Source: CAYXLI01 sp964464925
GTDB taxonomy: Bacteria; Acidobacteriota; Terriglobia; Bryobacterales; Bryobacteraceae
DNA: 64,000 nt
Direction: 5' to 3'
Assembly: GCA_964464925.1 (NCBI GenBank)
Contig: CAYXLI010000008.1
Coordinates: forward strand, 124,001-188,000
Shown: positions 16,183 to 25,145 of the stretch, piece after piece
How positions within the stretch are numbered: position 1 is the first letter of the stretch
Layout: each line of letters starts with the position of its first letter
Notes under the pieces: generated by a model
The model's database searches: none
What the model was told of the DNA's origin: nothing
Seen by the model: only the letters and a program-made list of their open reading frames with translations
Made by a program: the position numbers and the translations under genes

Positions 16183-17420
16183 AATTCACCTGTCACCGCT
16201 CCGAAGAGCGACAACTGCCGGGGCTGCGAAGCGAACTTCGCATCCAGCCGCTCCCGGTCGAGTTGGTACACCGCAGGGTTATGATCCGCGGTCACAACAA
16301 AGAACCGGGTCTTCTCCAGAGGCACCTGCAGCCGCCGCAGGTCCTCGAGAGTAAGCGAATGGTGCCTGCGGATTTGCGTAATCCTCCTCACATTCCTTAC
16401 TCCGAATCCAGGCACACGCAAGAGCGCCGGCTGTGAAGCTTTGTTGACGTCTATGGGAAAAAAATCCCGGTTCCGGAGCGCCCACGCAAGCTTCGGGTCC
16501 TGGTGCAGCGGAAGATTCGGCGCATCGACTGTCGTCAACTCCTTCACGTCGAATCCATAGAACCGCATCAACCAGTCTGCCTGATACAAACGATGCTCCC
16601 GGATTAAGGGTGCGCGCTGTAGAGGCAAACGCGGATCAGCCTTCGGAAATGGACTGAACGCAGAGTAGTACACGCGCCGCAACTTGTACTTCTCATACAG
16701 AGTTGCCGACTTCTCCAGGATTTGAGCGTCGGGACTCGGAGTCGCGCCGATCACCATTTGCGTGCTTTGTCCGGCAGGCGCCATCCGGGGCGCTTCACCA
16801 TCGCGCTTGGTTTTGTCCTTCGCCTCCAGAATGGCGTCGCGGATGTGGCTCATCGATGACTCGATTTCCGCATGGGTTTTAGCGGGAGCAAGCCGGTCCA
16901 GATCCGTCTGCACCGGCAACTCGATATTCGCGCTGAGCCGGTCCGCCCATTTTCCGGCCGCCTGCAACAACTCCGGCGAAGCACCCGGCGCCGCTTTCAA
17001 ATGAATATATCCCCCGAACAGGTGCTCTTCCCGCAACGTGCGCGCGACAGCGATAAGTTGTTCCATCGTGTAGTCCGGATTTTGTATGATTCCTGAACTC
17101 AGGAACAGCCCTTCGATGTAATTACGCCGGTAGAATTCCACCGTCAACCAGACAACCTCTTCCGGAGTGAATCGCGCGCGCGGGGTATCGCTCGAAATCC
17201 GGTTTACGCAATATGTGCAATCGTAAATACAGTAGTTCGTCAACAGGATCTTCAGCAGCGACACACACCGTCCATCCGGCGTGTAGCTGTGGCAAATCCC
17301 GATGCGCTCGGTATTCCCCAACCCTCCCTCAGCCCGCTGACGGACAGACCCGCTGCTCGCACAAGAGGCGTCGTACTTGGCCGCATCTGCAAGGATCTTG
17401 AGCTTGGATTTAACGTCCAT
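16179..17420 (-). CDS. Putative DNA modification/repair radical SAM protein
   Basis: A protein of 413 residues of the TIGR03916 type. The 4Fe-4S site is CIYDCTYC (CxxxCxxC) near residue 65. The radical SAM barrel continues through SSGIIQNPDYTMEQL and IHLKAAPG. The end carries a helix-hairpin-helix-like stretch (LLRVPGFGVRNVRRITQIRRH), consistent with DNA contact. The family is named for its constant linkage to UDG, and that linkage is seen here with the 4-base overlap to UdgX-DUF4130. The reaction is unknown. A strong palindrome sits directly in front of the start (17433-17454). The start has no clear ribosome-binding site. Confidence 0.9.
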   Translation of the reverse strand: MDVKSKLKILADAAKYDASCASSGSVRQRAEGGLGNTERIGICHSYTPDGRCVSLLKILLTNYCIYDCTYCVNRISSDTPRARFTPEEVVWLTVEFYRRNYIEGLFLSSGIIQNPDYTMEQLIAVARTLREEHLFGGYIHLKAAPGASPELLQAAGKWADRLSANIELPVQTDLDRLAPAKTHAEIESSMSHIRDAILEAKDKTKRDGEAPRMAPAGQSTQMVIGATPSPDAQILEKSATLYEKYKLRRVYYSAFSPFPKADPRLPLQRAPLIREHRLYQADWLMRFYGFDVKELTTVDAPNLPLHQDPKLAWALRNRDFFPIDVNKASQPALLRVPGFGVRNVRRITQIRRHHSLTLEDLRRLQVPLEKTRFFVVTADHNPAVYQLDRERLDAKFASQPRQLSLFGAVTGEL

Positions 17421-17432
17421 AGGCGAATAAAA

Positions 17433-17454
17433 GGAGAATACACCTGTATTCTCC
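17433..17454. promoter_or_regulatory. Palindromic operator candidate upstream of the repair operon
   Basis: GGAGAATACA and its exact inverted copy TGTATTCTCC are separated by two bases (CC). The palindrome lies 12 bases before the start codon of the radical SAM gene and 43 bases before the divergent epimerase gene, so a bound dimer could control either or both. The core TACA-CC-TGTA matches the BlaI/MecI/CopY operator form TACA-NN-TGTA; a LexA-type damage box is the other explanation, given the genes. The identity of the repressor is inferred, not shown. Confidence 0.6.
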
Positions 17455-17497
17455 CATATAGTTCTTAGATGCCGGGTTAAGCCGTAAGATCGAAAGG

Positions 17498-18289
17498 ATG
17501 GTGCTTTTCATTGCAGGCGCTGGCTACACAGGGCAGAGGGTGGCAGCGCGTTTTCTCGCCCGCGGCGCGCGCGTGCTTGCGTCCACTCGCGAACCGGAGA
17601 GGCTCGCACTCCCTGGGGTGGAGATTTTTCGCTACGAGGCGGGGGATATCCGCTGCCTTCCAATTCCCGAGGGTGCACTTGTGCTTCACTCTCTTCCGAC
17701 CGTGGGGGACTCGGATCCGACCCCCGCCCTTTTACGCGCATTGGGCGGTGCTCCGTCTCGCATCGTGTATCTCTCCACGACGGGCGTTTACGGAAATGCC
17801 AAGTTCGTCGATGAGAAAACTCCTCCGCAACCGAGGTCCGCGCGCGAATCGTTACGTCTGCAGGCTGAAGCGGCCGTCCAGGGTGGACCTTGGTCCAGCC
17901 TGATTCTGCGCCCCGCGGCAATTTACGGACCGGGACGCGGCGTGCACGTATCTATCCAGAAAGGCGACTTTTATCTTGTCGGAGATGGCAGCAACTATGT
18001 GTCTCGCATACATGTGGATGACCTCGCGGCGATAGCCGAAGCGGCGCTGCTTTCGAATCTGACAGGTGCATGGCCTGTCGCCGACGACGAACCGTGCACT
18101 TCGCTGGAGATTGCGGAGTTTTGCGCGCAACTCCTTCGCGTTCCGATGCCGAAATCCATTCCGTACGAAGATGCCCATCAAACCCGGCGGGCCGACCGGC
18201 GGGTGGACGGTCGCGCAATTCGGGAGCGTTTAGGAGCCCGCCTGCGCTATGCGTCCTTCCGCGAGGGCATACCGGCTTCGCTCTATTAA
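17498..18289 (+). CDS. NAD-dependent epimerase/dehydratase-like protein (SDR)
   Basis: A protein of 263 residues of the extended SDR type. The nucleotide-binding turn is GAGYTGQRVA (residues 7-16). VYLSTTGVYGN is the Ser/Thr-Tyr segment and LRPAAIYGPGRG is the standard follow-up block. The usual YxxxK is hard to place (the region reads ARESLRLQAEAAV), so catalysis may be modified or absent. It starts 77 bases from the divergent repair operon and the operator candidate, so it may share its control. The ATG at 17498 is close to a weak AAAGG. Members of this shape are often annotated as NAD(P)-binding epimerases without known substrate. Confidence 0.8.
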   Translation: MVLFIAGAGYTGQRVAARFLARGARVLASTREPERLALPGVEIFRYEAGDIRCLPIPEGALVLHSLPTVGDSDPTPALLRALGGAPSRIVYLSTTGVYGNAKFVDEKTPPQPRSARESLRLQAEAAVQGGPWSSLILRPAAIYGPGRGVHVSIQKGDFYLVGDGSNYVSRIHVDDLAAIAEAALLSNLTGAWPVADDEPCTSLEIAEFCAQLLRVPMPKSIPYEDAHQTRRADRRVDGRAIRERLGARLRYASFREGIPASLY

Positions 18290-18326
18290 TTCACATCAGC
18301 ATCCGAACTGGCCGATAAGCTAAGCG

Positions 18327-21032
18327 ATGCCAGAGGATGGATTCCGCTCTTCGCCCGTATCCACAATCGGCCTCTGTGCAGAAACGCAGAACGACCTGTC
18401 GACGTGGCAGCTCAATGCTCTGCAAGTCACGTTGAGCAGCCCACAGCACCCGGTAGCGGATCTGCGCAAGCTCACGGAGATGAGTCTCTGGTCCATCGGA
18501 GCCCGGACTACAAGCCTGCCGCGAGGGTTTCCATGCCTGGCGATTGTAAAGGACTCTGCCGGGCGGTATGTATTCGTTAACGAGTTGTGGGAAAAGGTAT
18601 TCCAAAAAGAGCCTGAGGACTGGTATCTGAAGACGGACGAGGAACTCTGGGATCCCGCGATGGCACGTATCCTTTCCGAAACGGATTCAGAGGTGATTCG
18701 CAATCTGTGCACTCGCCAAACGGAAGTTCGCGTACGCGCAAATGGAACGGAAACTCACTGGCTTATGGCGCGATTTCCGCTTCAGGTGGTGCAGGGAGGC
18801 ACGTACCTGGGCTGCGTGTCGATTGACATCACCGAAAGGAAATTGGCCGAGGCCGCCCTGCGCGACAGTGAAAATCGCTACCGCGATCTGTTTAACAGTG
18901 TCCTCACCGGTATTTACCGGACTACACCGGACGGTCACATCCTGATCGCTAATTTGGCCGCCGCCCGGATGTTCGGTTACTCTGCCCCGGAAGAGTTCAT
19001 TCAAGCGAACGCGGAGACGTTCTATTTCGACAGCGTGGAGCGGGCCCAGTTCATACAGGACATCACCCGCACGGGGCAGGTATTCGGACGCGAGATCCGC
19101 CTTCGCCGTAAGGATGGCAGTCCTTTGCTGGCGCGGGAATCCGCCAAGATCGTCTACGCACCGGACGGCAGCATTGACTATTTCGAAGGCGTCATTGAGG
19201 ACATCACCGGATTACGCCGCGCGGAGGCACTCGAGCGGCATCGTAACGCAGTGTTGGAGATGGTGGCACGAAATGAGTCGCTTTCCAATATTTTTCATTC
19301 GCTTTGCCGTCTCGTAGAGAATCATCAGCCGGGCACGGTTTGTTCGGTCGCCCGCGTGCTGGACGGCAAACTATACCCATGCGGCGGGATTGGCCTTCCC
19401 TCCGCCTACTTGAATTTACTCTCGAAAGGCGTTTCCATCTCCCCGAATGCGGCATTCTGCGGCCGTGCCGCTTACTTCGGCAGAAGCATCACTCTGGCGG
19501 ACTTGCCAAACGAGCTAGCCGGCCGGCACGAGGCCGACGTGGCACGGGAATGCGGATTCCTCTCTGGCTGCAGTGTGCCGATTTTATCTGGCACACACGA
19601 AGTTCTCGGAACCTTCAGCGTCTTTCGCCCGGTCGTGCATGAGCCGGACGGGAAGGAACTCGAGTTCCTGGTAAGTCTCAGCCATGTCGCTGCGGTTGCC
19701 ATCGAGCATCGGCAACTCTATGAGAGCCTCGAATTCCAGGCGAATCACGATTTGCTGACGCAACTTGCGAACCGCTCTCTCTTCGCCGACCGGTTGGAGG
19801 AGTCACTTTCGCTTGCCCGCCAGCACCAACATCGTGTGAGCATTCTCTGGATCGACCTGGATCGCTTTAAAGAAGTGAATGACAGCCTCGGCCACCGCAT
19901 TGGCGATCTGCTCATCCGGGAAGTAAGCAACACGTTACGAAGTTGCATAGGGCCGGGCGAAACGCTCGCCCGCATGGGTGGGGACGAGTTCGCCCTGCTG
20001 ATGCCCCACATTCAAGACCGGGACGAAGCCAAACACCGGGCCGGCCGGATCGTTGAGGCGTTCCGGTTTCCGTTTCAGATTGAGCAATATGAACTGTTCG
20101 TCACCGCCAGCATAGGAATCTGCGTTTTCCCGGATGACGGGCTTGACGGCACCACGTTGCAGCGAAATGCCGACGGTGCCATGTACAGGGCCAAAGCATC
20201 AGGCCGCAATATTTATGTAGATTACGATCCTCAAATCGGATCCGACGCAATTCTTCGCCGTGAATTGGAGAGCTATTTGCGTCATGCCGTGGAACTGGGA
20301 GAGCTCGAATTGTTCTATCAGCCCCAAGCGGACATGTCGGGGAAGGTTGTCGCCGTGGAGGCCTTACTCCGCTGGAACCATCCGAAGCGCGGACTGCTTT
20401 CTCCAGCAGAGTTCATCGAGCTTGCCGAAGAAACCGGACTCATTCAGCCCATCGGCAAGTGGATCGTGAAAGAGGCTTGCCGCCAAAAGTCGGAATGGGC
20501 TCGCCAAGGCTTTCCCGACATTCGGATTGCCGTAAACATCTCACCCCTCCAGATGTATTACGGGGACTTGCCTGAAGTTGTCAGAACGGCATTGGAAGAA
20601 TCCGGCATTCCGGCATCAGCTCTCGAACTGGAGTTGACCGAAAGCATGATGCTGCGAAATTTCGATGAGTCGGTCCGCCAAATGGAACGGCTGCGCGCCC
20701 TGGGCATCACGCTCGCCATGGATGATTTCGGTACGGGATACTCCTCACTCAGCTATCTGCAAAGACTGCCGATCGATATGCTGAAGCTCGATCAATCGTT
20801 TGTTTCCCAGATTGAACTCTCTTCGTCACGCGCCGTCGTAGGTGCGATCCTCACGTTAGCCCACACCCTCGGTTTGCATGTAGTTGCCGAAGGCGTGGAG
20901 CGCCGGTCCCAACTGGAGATTGTTCGCAATTTGGGAGCAGACTTCGTCCAGGGATTCCTGATCAGCAGACCGTTACCGGCGCATGCTGTGGTGAAGCTAT
21001 TCCCCGCTACTCCTTCGATCTCTTTGCAGTAA
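18327..21032 (+). CDS. PAS-PAS-GAF-GGDEF-EAL cyclic-di-GMP turnover protein
   Basis: A protein of about 901 residues. Two PAS domains (about 70-175 and 180-300) precede a GAF domain (about 315-475), a GGDEF domain and an EAL domain. The signature MGGDEFALLM is near residue 551, and no inhibitory RxxD site is seen before it (RSCI instead). The EAL motif is EALLRWNHP near 678, with DDFGTGYSSLSYL and KLDQSFV further on, so both halves look catalytically intact. It can make and break cyclic di-GMP in answer to a PAS/GAF signal. No transmembrane segment or signal peptide is seen. The start is uncertain, since the ATG at 18327 has no good ribosome-binding site; ATG 18480 is another choice. Confidence 0.92.
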   Translation: MPEDGFRSSPVSTIGLCAETQNDLSTWQLNALQVTLSSPQHPVADLRKLTEMSLWSIGARTTSLPRGFPCLAIVKDSAGRYVFVNELWEKVFQKEPEDWYLKTDEELWDPAMARILSETDSEVIRNLCTRQTEVRVRANGTETHWLMARFPLQVVQGGTYLGCVSIDITERKLAEAALRDSENRYRDLFNSVLTGIYRTTPDGHILIANLAAARMFGYSAPEEFIQANAETFYFDSVERAQFIQDITRTGQVFGREIRLRRKDGSPLLARESAKIVYAPDGSIDYFEGVIEDITGLRRAEALERHRNAVLEMVARNESLSNIFHSLCRLVENHQPGTVCSVARVLDGKLYPCGGIGLPSAYLNLLSKGVSISPNAAFCGRAAYFGRSITLADLPNELAGRHEADVARECGFLSGCSVPILSGTHEVLGTFSVFRPVVHEPDGKELEFLVSLSHVAAVAIEHRQLYESLEFQANHDLLTQLANRSLFADRLEESLSLARQHQHRVSILWIDLDRFKEVNDSLGHRIGDLLIREVSNTLRSCIGPGETLARMGGDEFALLMPHIQDRDEAKHRAGRIVEAFRFPFQIEQYELFVTASIGICVFPDDGLDGTTLQRNADGAMYRAKASGRNIYVDYDPQIGSDAILRRELESYLRHAVELGELELFYQPQADMSGKVVAVEALLRWNHPKRGLLSPAEFIELAEETGLIQPIGKWIVKEACRQKSEWARQGFPDIRIAVNISPLQMYYGDLPEVVRTALEESGIPASALELELTESMMLRNFDESVRQMERLRALGITLAMDDFGTGYSSLSYLQRLPIDMLKLDQSFVSQIELSSSRAVVGAILTLAHTLGLHVVAEGVERRSQLEIVRNLGADFVQGFLISRPLPAHAVVKLFPATPSISLQ

Positions 21033-22083
21033 GCGCGCTTCCCTCTCGAATCTCATCCGTCGCACGTTTCACCACCTGATCACCCTCGGCAAGGTTCCCC
21101 ATCACTTCCACAAGCTCCCCAGCCGGCGCACCTTTCTTCACGTTGACCCATTCCGCCTTACCGTGATTCGTTCGAATCACGAAGGTGCGCTCCGTCGTGG
21201 TGACGACGGCCGTGGACGGCACCAACAACGATTGCTTATGGGCACGCACCGGCCACGATACATCGGGGAACATTCCCGGCGCGAGCCGTCCTCTCGTATT
21301 GTTTACGTCCAGTTCTACCGGCATCGTACGAGTTTTCGGATCGATGCTGTTCGGAATGCGCGCGATGGTACCTTGAAATGTCTCGCCGGGATACGACGGC
21401 ACAGTGAATGGGACGGACCCGCGCCGGACGATTCCCCCCGCGACGTTCTCCGGAACCGCCACAACTAAACGGAGCCGGCTCTGCTGCTCCAGTTTGAACA
21501 GCGGACCATGGGACGGACCCACCAATGCTCCCGGGTGAATCATGCGCTTCGTAATCACTCCATCAAATGGCGCCGTGATCCGCAGATAGCTCTGCAAGTC
21601 TTTGATGGCTTCTACGGCCGCCTGCGCCGCCTTCCTCGTGGCCTCCAGCGATTGCACCAGCGCCCTGCCCGCCGCAACGCCCTTCTCGGCTATGATCACT
21701 TCATTTCCAGCGACGGCGCCCGGAGTGGCCGCGGCCCTCTGCAAACGCTCATAGGTACTCTGCGCCGCAACCAGACGCGCTTCGGCCTCCGTCCGCTGGC
21801 TCTCGATGGTTTGGACCCGAGCCTCGGCTTCGGCCCGCTGTGCCTGCATCTCGGGAGCACTCAGCGCGGCAAGCAACTCGCCCTTCTTTACATGGCTGCC
21901 CCGGTCCACTGCCACACTCTCAACGTAACCATTCACGCGCGCAAACACATCCACGCTCTCATAAGGAATGAACTCGCCCGTCAGTGGCACCTTGCGTTCT
22001 GGCGCACCCGGCTTTACCGCGACCAATTCCACTTGAGCCTGCAGGCCAATCGCCGTAAGCAGGATCCCGATCAGAAGTCTCAT
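21007..22083 (-). CDS. RND efflux periplasmic adaptor (membrane fusion protein)
   Basis: A protein of 358 residues with signal peptide MRLLIGILLTAIGLQAQ. The biotinyl-lipoyl-like parts are ESVDVFARVNGYVESVAVDRG..VKKGELLAAL and LRITAPFDGVITKRMIHPGALVG, with an alpha-helical hairpin between them (residues about 80-150). This is the HlyD/AcrA adaptor family, which bridges the inner-membrane pump and the outer-membrane channel. It overlaps the RND gene by 4 bases (ATGA) and follows TolC and the pump in the order outer channel, pump, adaptor. The last codons overlap the end of the c-di-GMP gene. The cargo is unknown. Confidence 0.93.
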   Translation of the reverse strand: MRLLIGILLTAIGLQAQVELVAVKPGAPERKVPLTGEFIPYESVDVFARVNGYVESVAVDRGSHVKKGELLAALSAPEMQAQRAEAEARVQTIESQRTEAEARLVAAQSTYERLQRAAATPGAVAGNEVIIAEKGVAAGRALVQSLEATRKAAQAAVEAIKDLQSYLRITAPFDGVITKRMIHPGALVGPSHGPLFKLEQQSRLRLVVAVPENVAGGIVRRGSVPFTVPSYPGETFQGTIARIPNSIDPKTRTMPVELDVNNTRGRLAPGMFPDVSWPVRAHKQSLLVPSTAVVTTTERTFVIRTNHGKAEWVNVKKGAPAGELVEVMGNLAEGDQVVKRATDEIREGSALTAKRSKE

Positions 22084-25000
22084 ACCGCCTCTCCATCCGG
22101 TTGCAGCATCGCGTAAATCGCCGGCAGCACCGTCAAGCTCGCCAGTGTCGCCAGCAACAATCCTCCGATCACGGCGCGCCCCAACGGACCACTCTCACCG
22201 CTGAACGCAATCGGTAACATGCCTGCCGTCATCGCCAGCGCAGTCATCAGAATCGCGCGCAGCCGCCCGCGAGCTCCCTCTACTGCGGCCTCTGTCGCGC
22301 GCGCCCCGGCAGTACGCGTGCGCTCCGCGAAGGTCACAAGCAGGATCGAGTTCGCAACCGCGATGCCGATAGCCATGATCGCGCCCGTAAAGGACTGCAC
22401 GTTCAGTGTCGTGCCGGTGACCAGCAGCGAGATCACCACTCCGCACACGACCGCGGGCGTCGTCAAAATCACTGTGAGCGCAAGCCGGACCGATTGAAAG
22501 TTCGCCGTCAACAGCAGGAAGATCACGGCAACGGACAGCAACAGTCCAGTCTGCAAACCCGAGAGCGTTTGCTCCAGCGGCGGTACTTGCCCGCGCACGT
22601 TTACTGTCACGCCACGCGGCGGATCGCCCGCTCGCCGGATCGCTTCCCGCACCTCAGGCGCCACCATGCCCAACGGCTTGCCGTGAATATTGGCCGTATA
22701 GCTCACCACCCGCTGCATGTTGTACCGGTCGATCTCGCCCATCGTTTTTCCATACTTCACACTGGCGACCTCGCTCAGCATCGGACGCGTCTCGCCGCCC
22801 GGCATCACAGGCAGATTCTCCACATCGCTCGTCGAAGTCATGCGGTTCTGGGGAATTTCCACCTGAATCTGGAACGCATTGCCGCTGGCCGGATCGCGCC
22901 AATAGTTCGGCTCCACGAAGCGGCTCGAAGACGTGGCGGCCACCAGGGACTTCACCACGCCCGACGCGCTCAATCCATATTGCCCCGCCCGCTCACGGTC
23001 GACATTTACATCAATGGTCGGATAATCGAGCGGCTGCCCGGGTTGCAGATCGCGCAGTGAAGGGATCTTTGCGAGCTCGGCTCGCACCTTTTCCGAAAAC
23101 GCGCGATTCGCCTGTAAATTCGGCCCCTGGACAGCAACATCAATCGGAGTCGGAGAGCCAAACGACATCACCTGACTCACGATGTCACCCGCCTCAAATG
23201 AGATCGCTACCTGCGGCATCGCCTTTGCGAACCGTGCCCGCAGTTTCTCTTTTAGAGCTTCACCCTTCTCAGGCGTTCCCGGCTTCAATGCGACCAGCAA
23301 CACGGCTTCCTGGGGCCCACTGGTCCACAGGTAAATCGTATTGATGGGGTAGCTCGACGGCTGTACGCCGATAAAGCCCGTAGTGATTGCTACATTCTCC
23401 GGCCCGACTTCCTGCTTGATGACATCCAGCGCCTTCAGTGCCACCAGTTCCGTACGCTCGATCCGGGTTCCGGCCGGGGCGCGCAGCCGGATTTGAAACT
23501 GATTCGATTCGGTCAGCGGGAAAATTTCCCGACCAATTCTCGGCAGTCCAAAGAAGAGAATCAGCCCGGCTCCGGCCACGTACAACCCCACCACCAGCCA
23601 TCGAACCCGCATCACGCCGTTCAGGTACTTCTCATACAGGCGGAATCCTCTTCCGCTTGGATGCTGCTTCGGACGCATCCACCAGGTCGAAAGAACCGGC
23701 ACCAACGTACTCGACAACAAATACGACGAGATCATCGAAAAGCCGACCGCAAGCGCGAGAGGCACAAACAATTGCCGTCCTACGCCAACCATAAAAAATG
23801 CCGGCACAAACACGGCCAACACGCATAGCATCGAGAGCAGCCGGGCCGTAGCCGTTTTCGAGCACGCTTCGACGATTGCCTTGGCCCGCTCCAGCCCCAT
23901 GTCCATGTGCGTGTGGATATTCTCGATCTCGACGGTCGCTTCGTCGACAAGGACGCCAACCGCAAGCGCGAGTCCCCCAAGCGTCATGATGTTGATCGTC
24001 TGCCCGGCCGCCCAGAGGCAAATCACGGCAGAAAGCAAGGCCACCGGAATCGTGATGATCACGATCAGGGCGCTCCGCCAGTCGCGCAGGAAAATCAGCA
24101 CCATCAACCCCGTCAGCACTGCGCCAAGCACTCCTTCGTTCGTCAGGCTGCGGATCGCGTTCACAACCACCTGCGACTGATCGAACTCGAGCGTGACCTT
24201 CACGTCTTCGGGCACAACGGCCCGGAATGATGGGAGCGCCTGCTTGACCCGTTGGATAACTGCCAGCGTACTCGCATCCGACCTCTTCGTTACTTGGATG
24301 TAAACGGTGCGCTTGCCGTCTACGTGCGCGTAGCCGGTCAGGATGTCTGTGCCATTCTCGATCACGCCAAGATCACGCAGATAGACGGACGGGCCCGAGC
24401 CGGCGCGAACCGGCGCGTCCATCAACTCCTGCAGATTGCCGCTGATCGCCGCGTTGTTGGTAGCAATGCGCATCAGGTCCTCGGTGCGCACGTTGCCCGA
24501 GGGCATTACGCTGCTGGACCGGTTGACCGCCGCGATCGCCTCCTCAGGCGACACGCGATAGGACCGCATTTTGTCCGGATCCAGCCGCACCACGATCGTG
24601 CGCTGGTTCCCGCCGAAGGGCGGCGGAGCCGAGACGCCCTGCAGCGTCGCGAACAGGGGCCGGACGCGGTTCAGCGCAAAATCCTGCATCTCTCCCGGCG
24701 TGCGCGTCGGGCTTGAGAATACAAGCTGGCCGACCGGTACGCTGCCCGCATCGTACCGGACCACGAACGGAGGCACCGCCCCCGGAGGCATGAATGCGCG
24801 AGCACGATTTACGTACGCCACGGTCTGCGCGATTGCCTGATCCATGTCCGTTCCCGGATAGAAGACCAGCTTCATCAATGCCGCGCCCTGAATATTTTTC
24901 GATTCGACGTGCTCGATCCCGGTGATGTAGAGGAAGTGATACTCGTAGTAGTAAGTCAGGTATCCTTCCATTTGCGCCGGGTCCATACCGCCGTATGGCT

Positions 25001-25145
25001 GCGCAACATAGATCGCCGGGGCTCCCAGATCGGGGAAGATGTCCACGGGCATTCGCTGCAGCGCCAACGCCGCACACATCGCAATGGCCACCACGGCGAC
25101 AATGACGGTCACTGGTCTTCGCAGAGCACCAAATACCAACCACAT
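22080..25145 (-). CDS. RND efflux transporter permease subunit (AcrB-like)
   Basis: A protein of 1021 residues with the two-fold repeat and 12-helix layout of hydrophobe/amphiphile RND pumps. It begins with a TM1-like MWLVFGALRRPVTVIVAVV. TM4 around residue 400 reads VGVLVDEATVEIEN, that is Asp-Glu where AcrB has Asp407-Asp408. TM10 near 931 reads IGIAVANSILLV, where AcrB has the proton-relay Lys940, so that residue is absent. These changes mark a subfamily divergent from AcrB and suggest an altered proton path. It starts immediately after the TolC stop and overlaps the adaptor start, forming one operon. The substrate is not predictable. Confidence 0.92.
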   Translation of the reverse strand: MWLVFGALRRPVTVIVAVVAIAMCAALALQRMPVDIFPDLGAPAIYVAQPYGGMDPAQMEGYLTYYYEYHFLYITGIEHVESKNIQGAALMKLVFYPGTDMDQAIAQTVAYVNRARAFMPPGAVPPFVVRYDAGSVPVGQLVFSSPTRTPGEMQDFALNRVRPLFATLQGVSAPPPFGGNQRTIVVRLDPDKMRSYRVSPEEAIAAVNRSSSVMPSGNVRTEDLMRIATNNAAISGNLQELMDAPVRAGSGPSVYLRDLGVIENGTDILTGYAHVDGKRTVYIQVTKRSDASTLAVIQRVKQALPSFRAVVPEDVKVTLEFDQSQVVVNAIRSLTNEGVLGAVLTGLMVLIFLRDWRSALIVIITIPVALLSAVICLWAAGQTINIMTLGGLALAVGVLVDEATVEIENIHTHMDMGLERAKAIVEACSKTATARLLSMLCVLAVFVPAFFMVGVGRQLFVPLALAVGFSMISSYLLSSTLVPVLSTWWMRPKQHPSGRGFRLYEKYLNGVMRVRWLVVGLYVAGAGLILFFGLPRIGREIFPLTESNQFQIRLRAPAGTRIERTELVALKALDVIKQEVGPENVAITTGFIGVQPSSYPINTIYLWTSGPQEAVLLVALKPGTPEKGEALKEKLRARFAKAMPQVAISFEAGDIVSQVMSFGSPTPIDVAVQGPNLQANRAFSEKVRAELAKIPSLRDLQPGQPLDYPTIDVNVDRERAGQYGLSASGVVKSLVAATSSSRFVEPNYWRDPASGNAFQIQVEIPQNRMTSTSDVENLPVMPGGETRPMLSEVASVKYGKTMGEIDRYNMQRVVSYTANIHGKPLGMVAPEVREAIRRAGDPPRGVTVNVRGQVPPLEQTLSGLQTGLLLSVAVIFLLLTANFQSVRLALTVILTTPAVVCGVVISLLVTGTTLNVQSFTGAIMAIGIAVANSILLVTFAERTRTAGARATEAAVEGARGRLRAILMTALAMTAGMLPIAFSGESGPLGRAVIGGLLLATLASLTVLPAIYAMLQPDGEAV

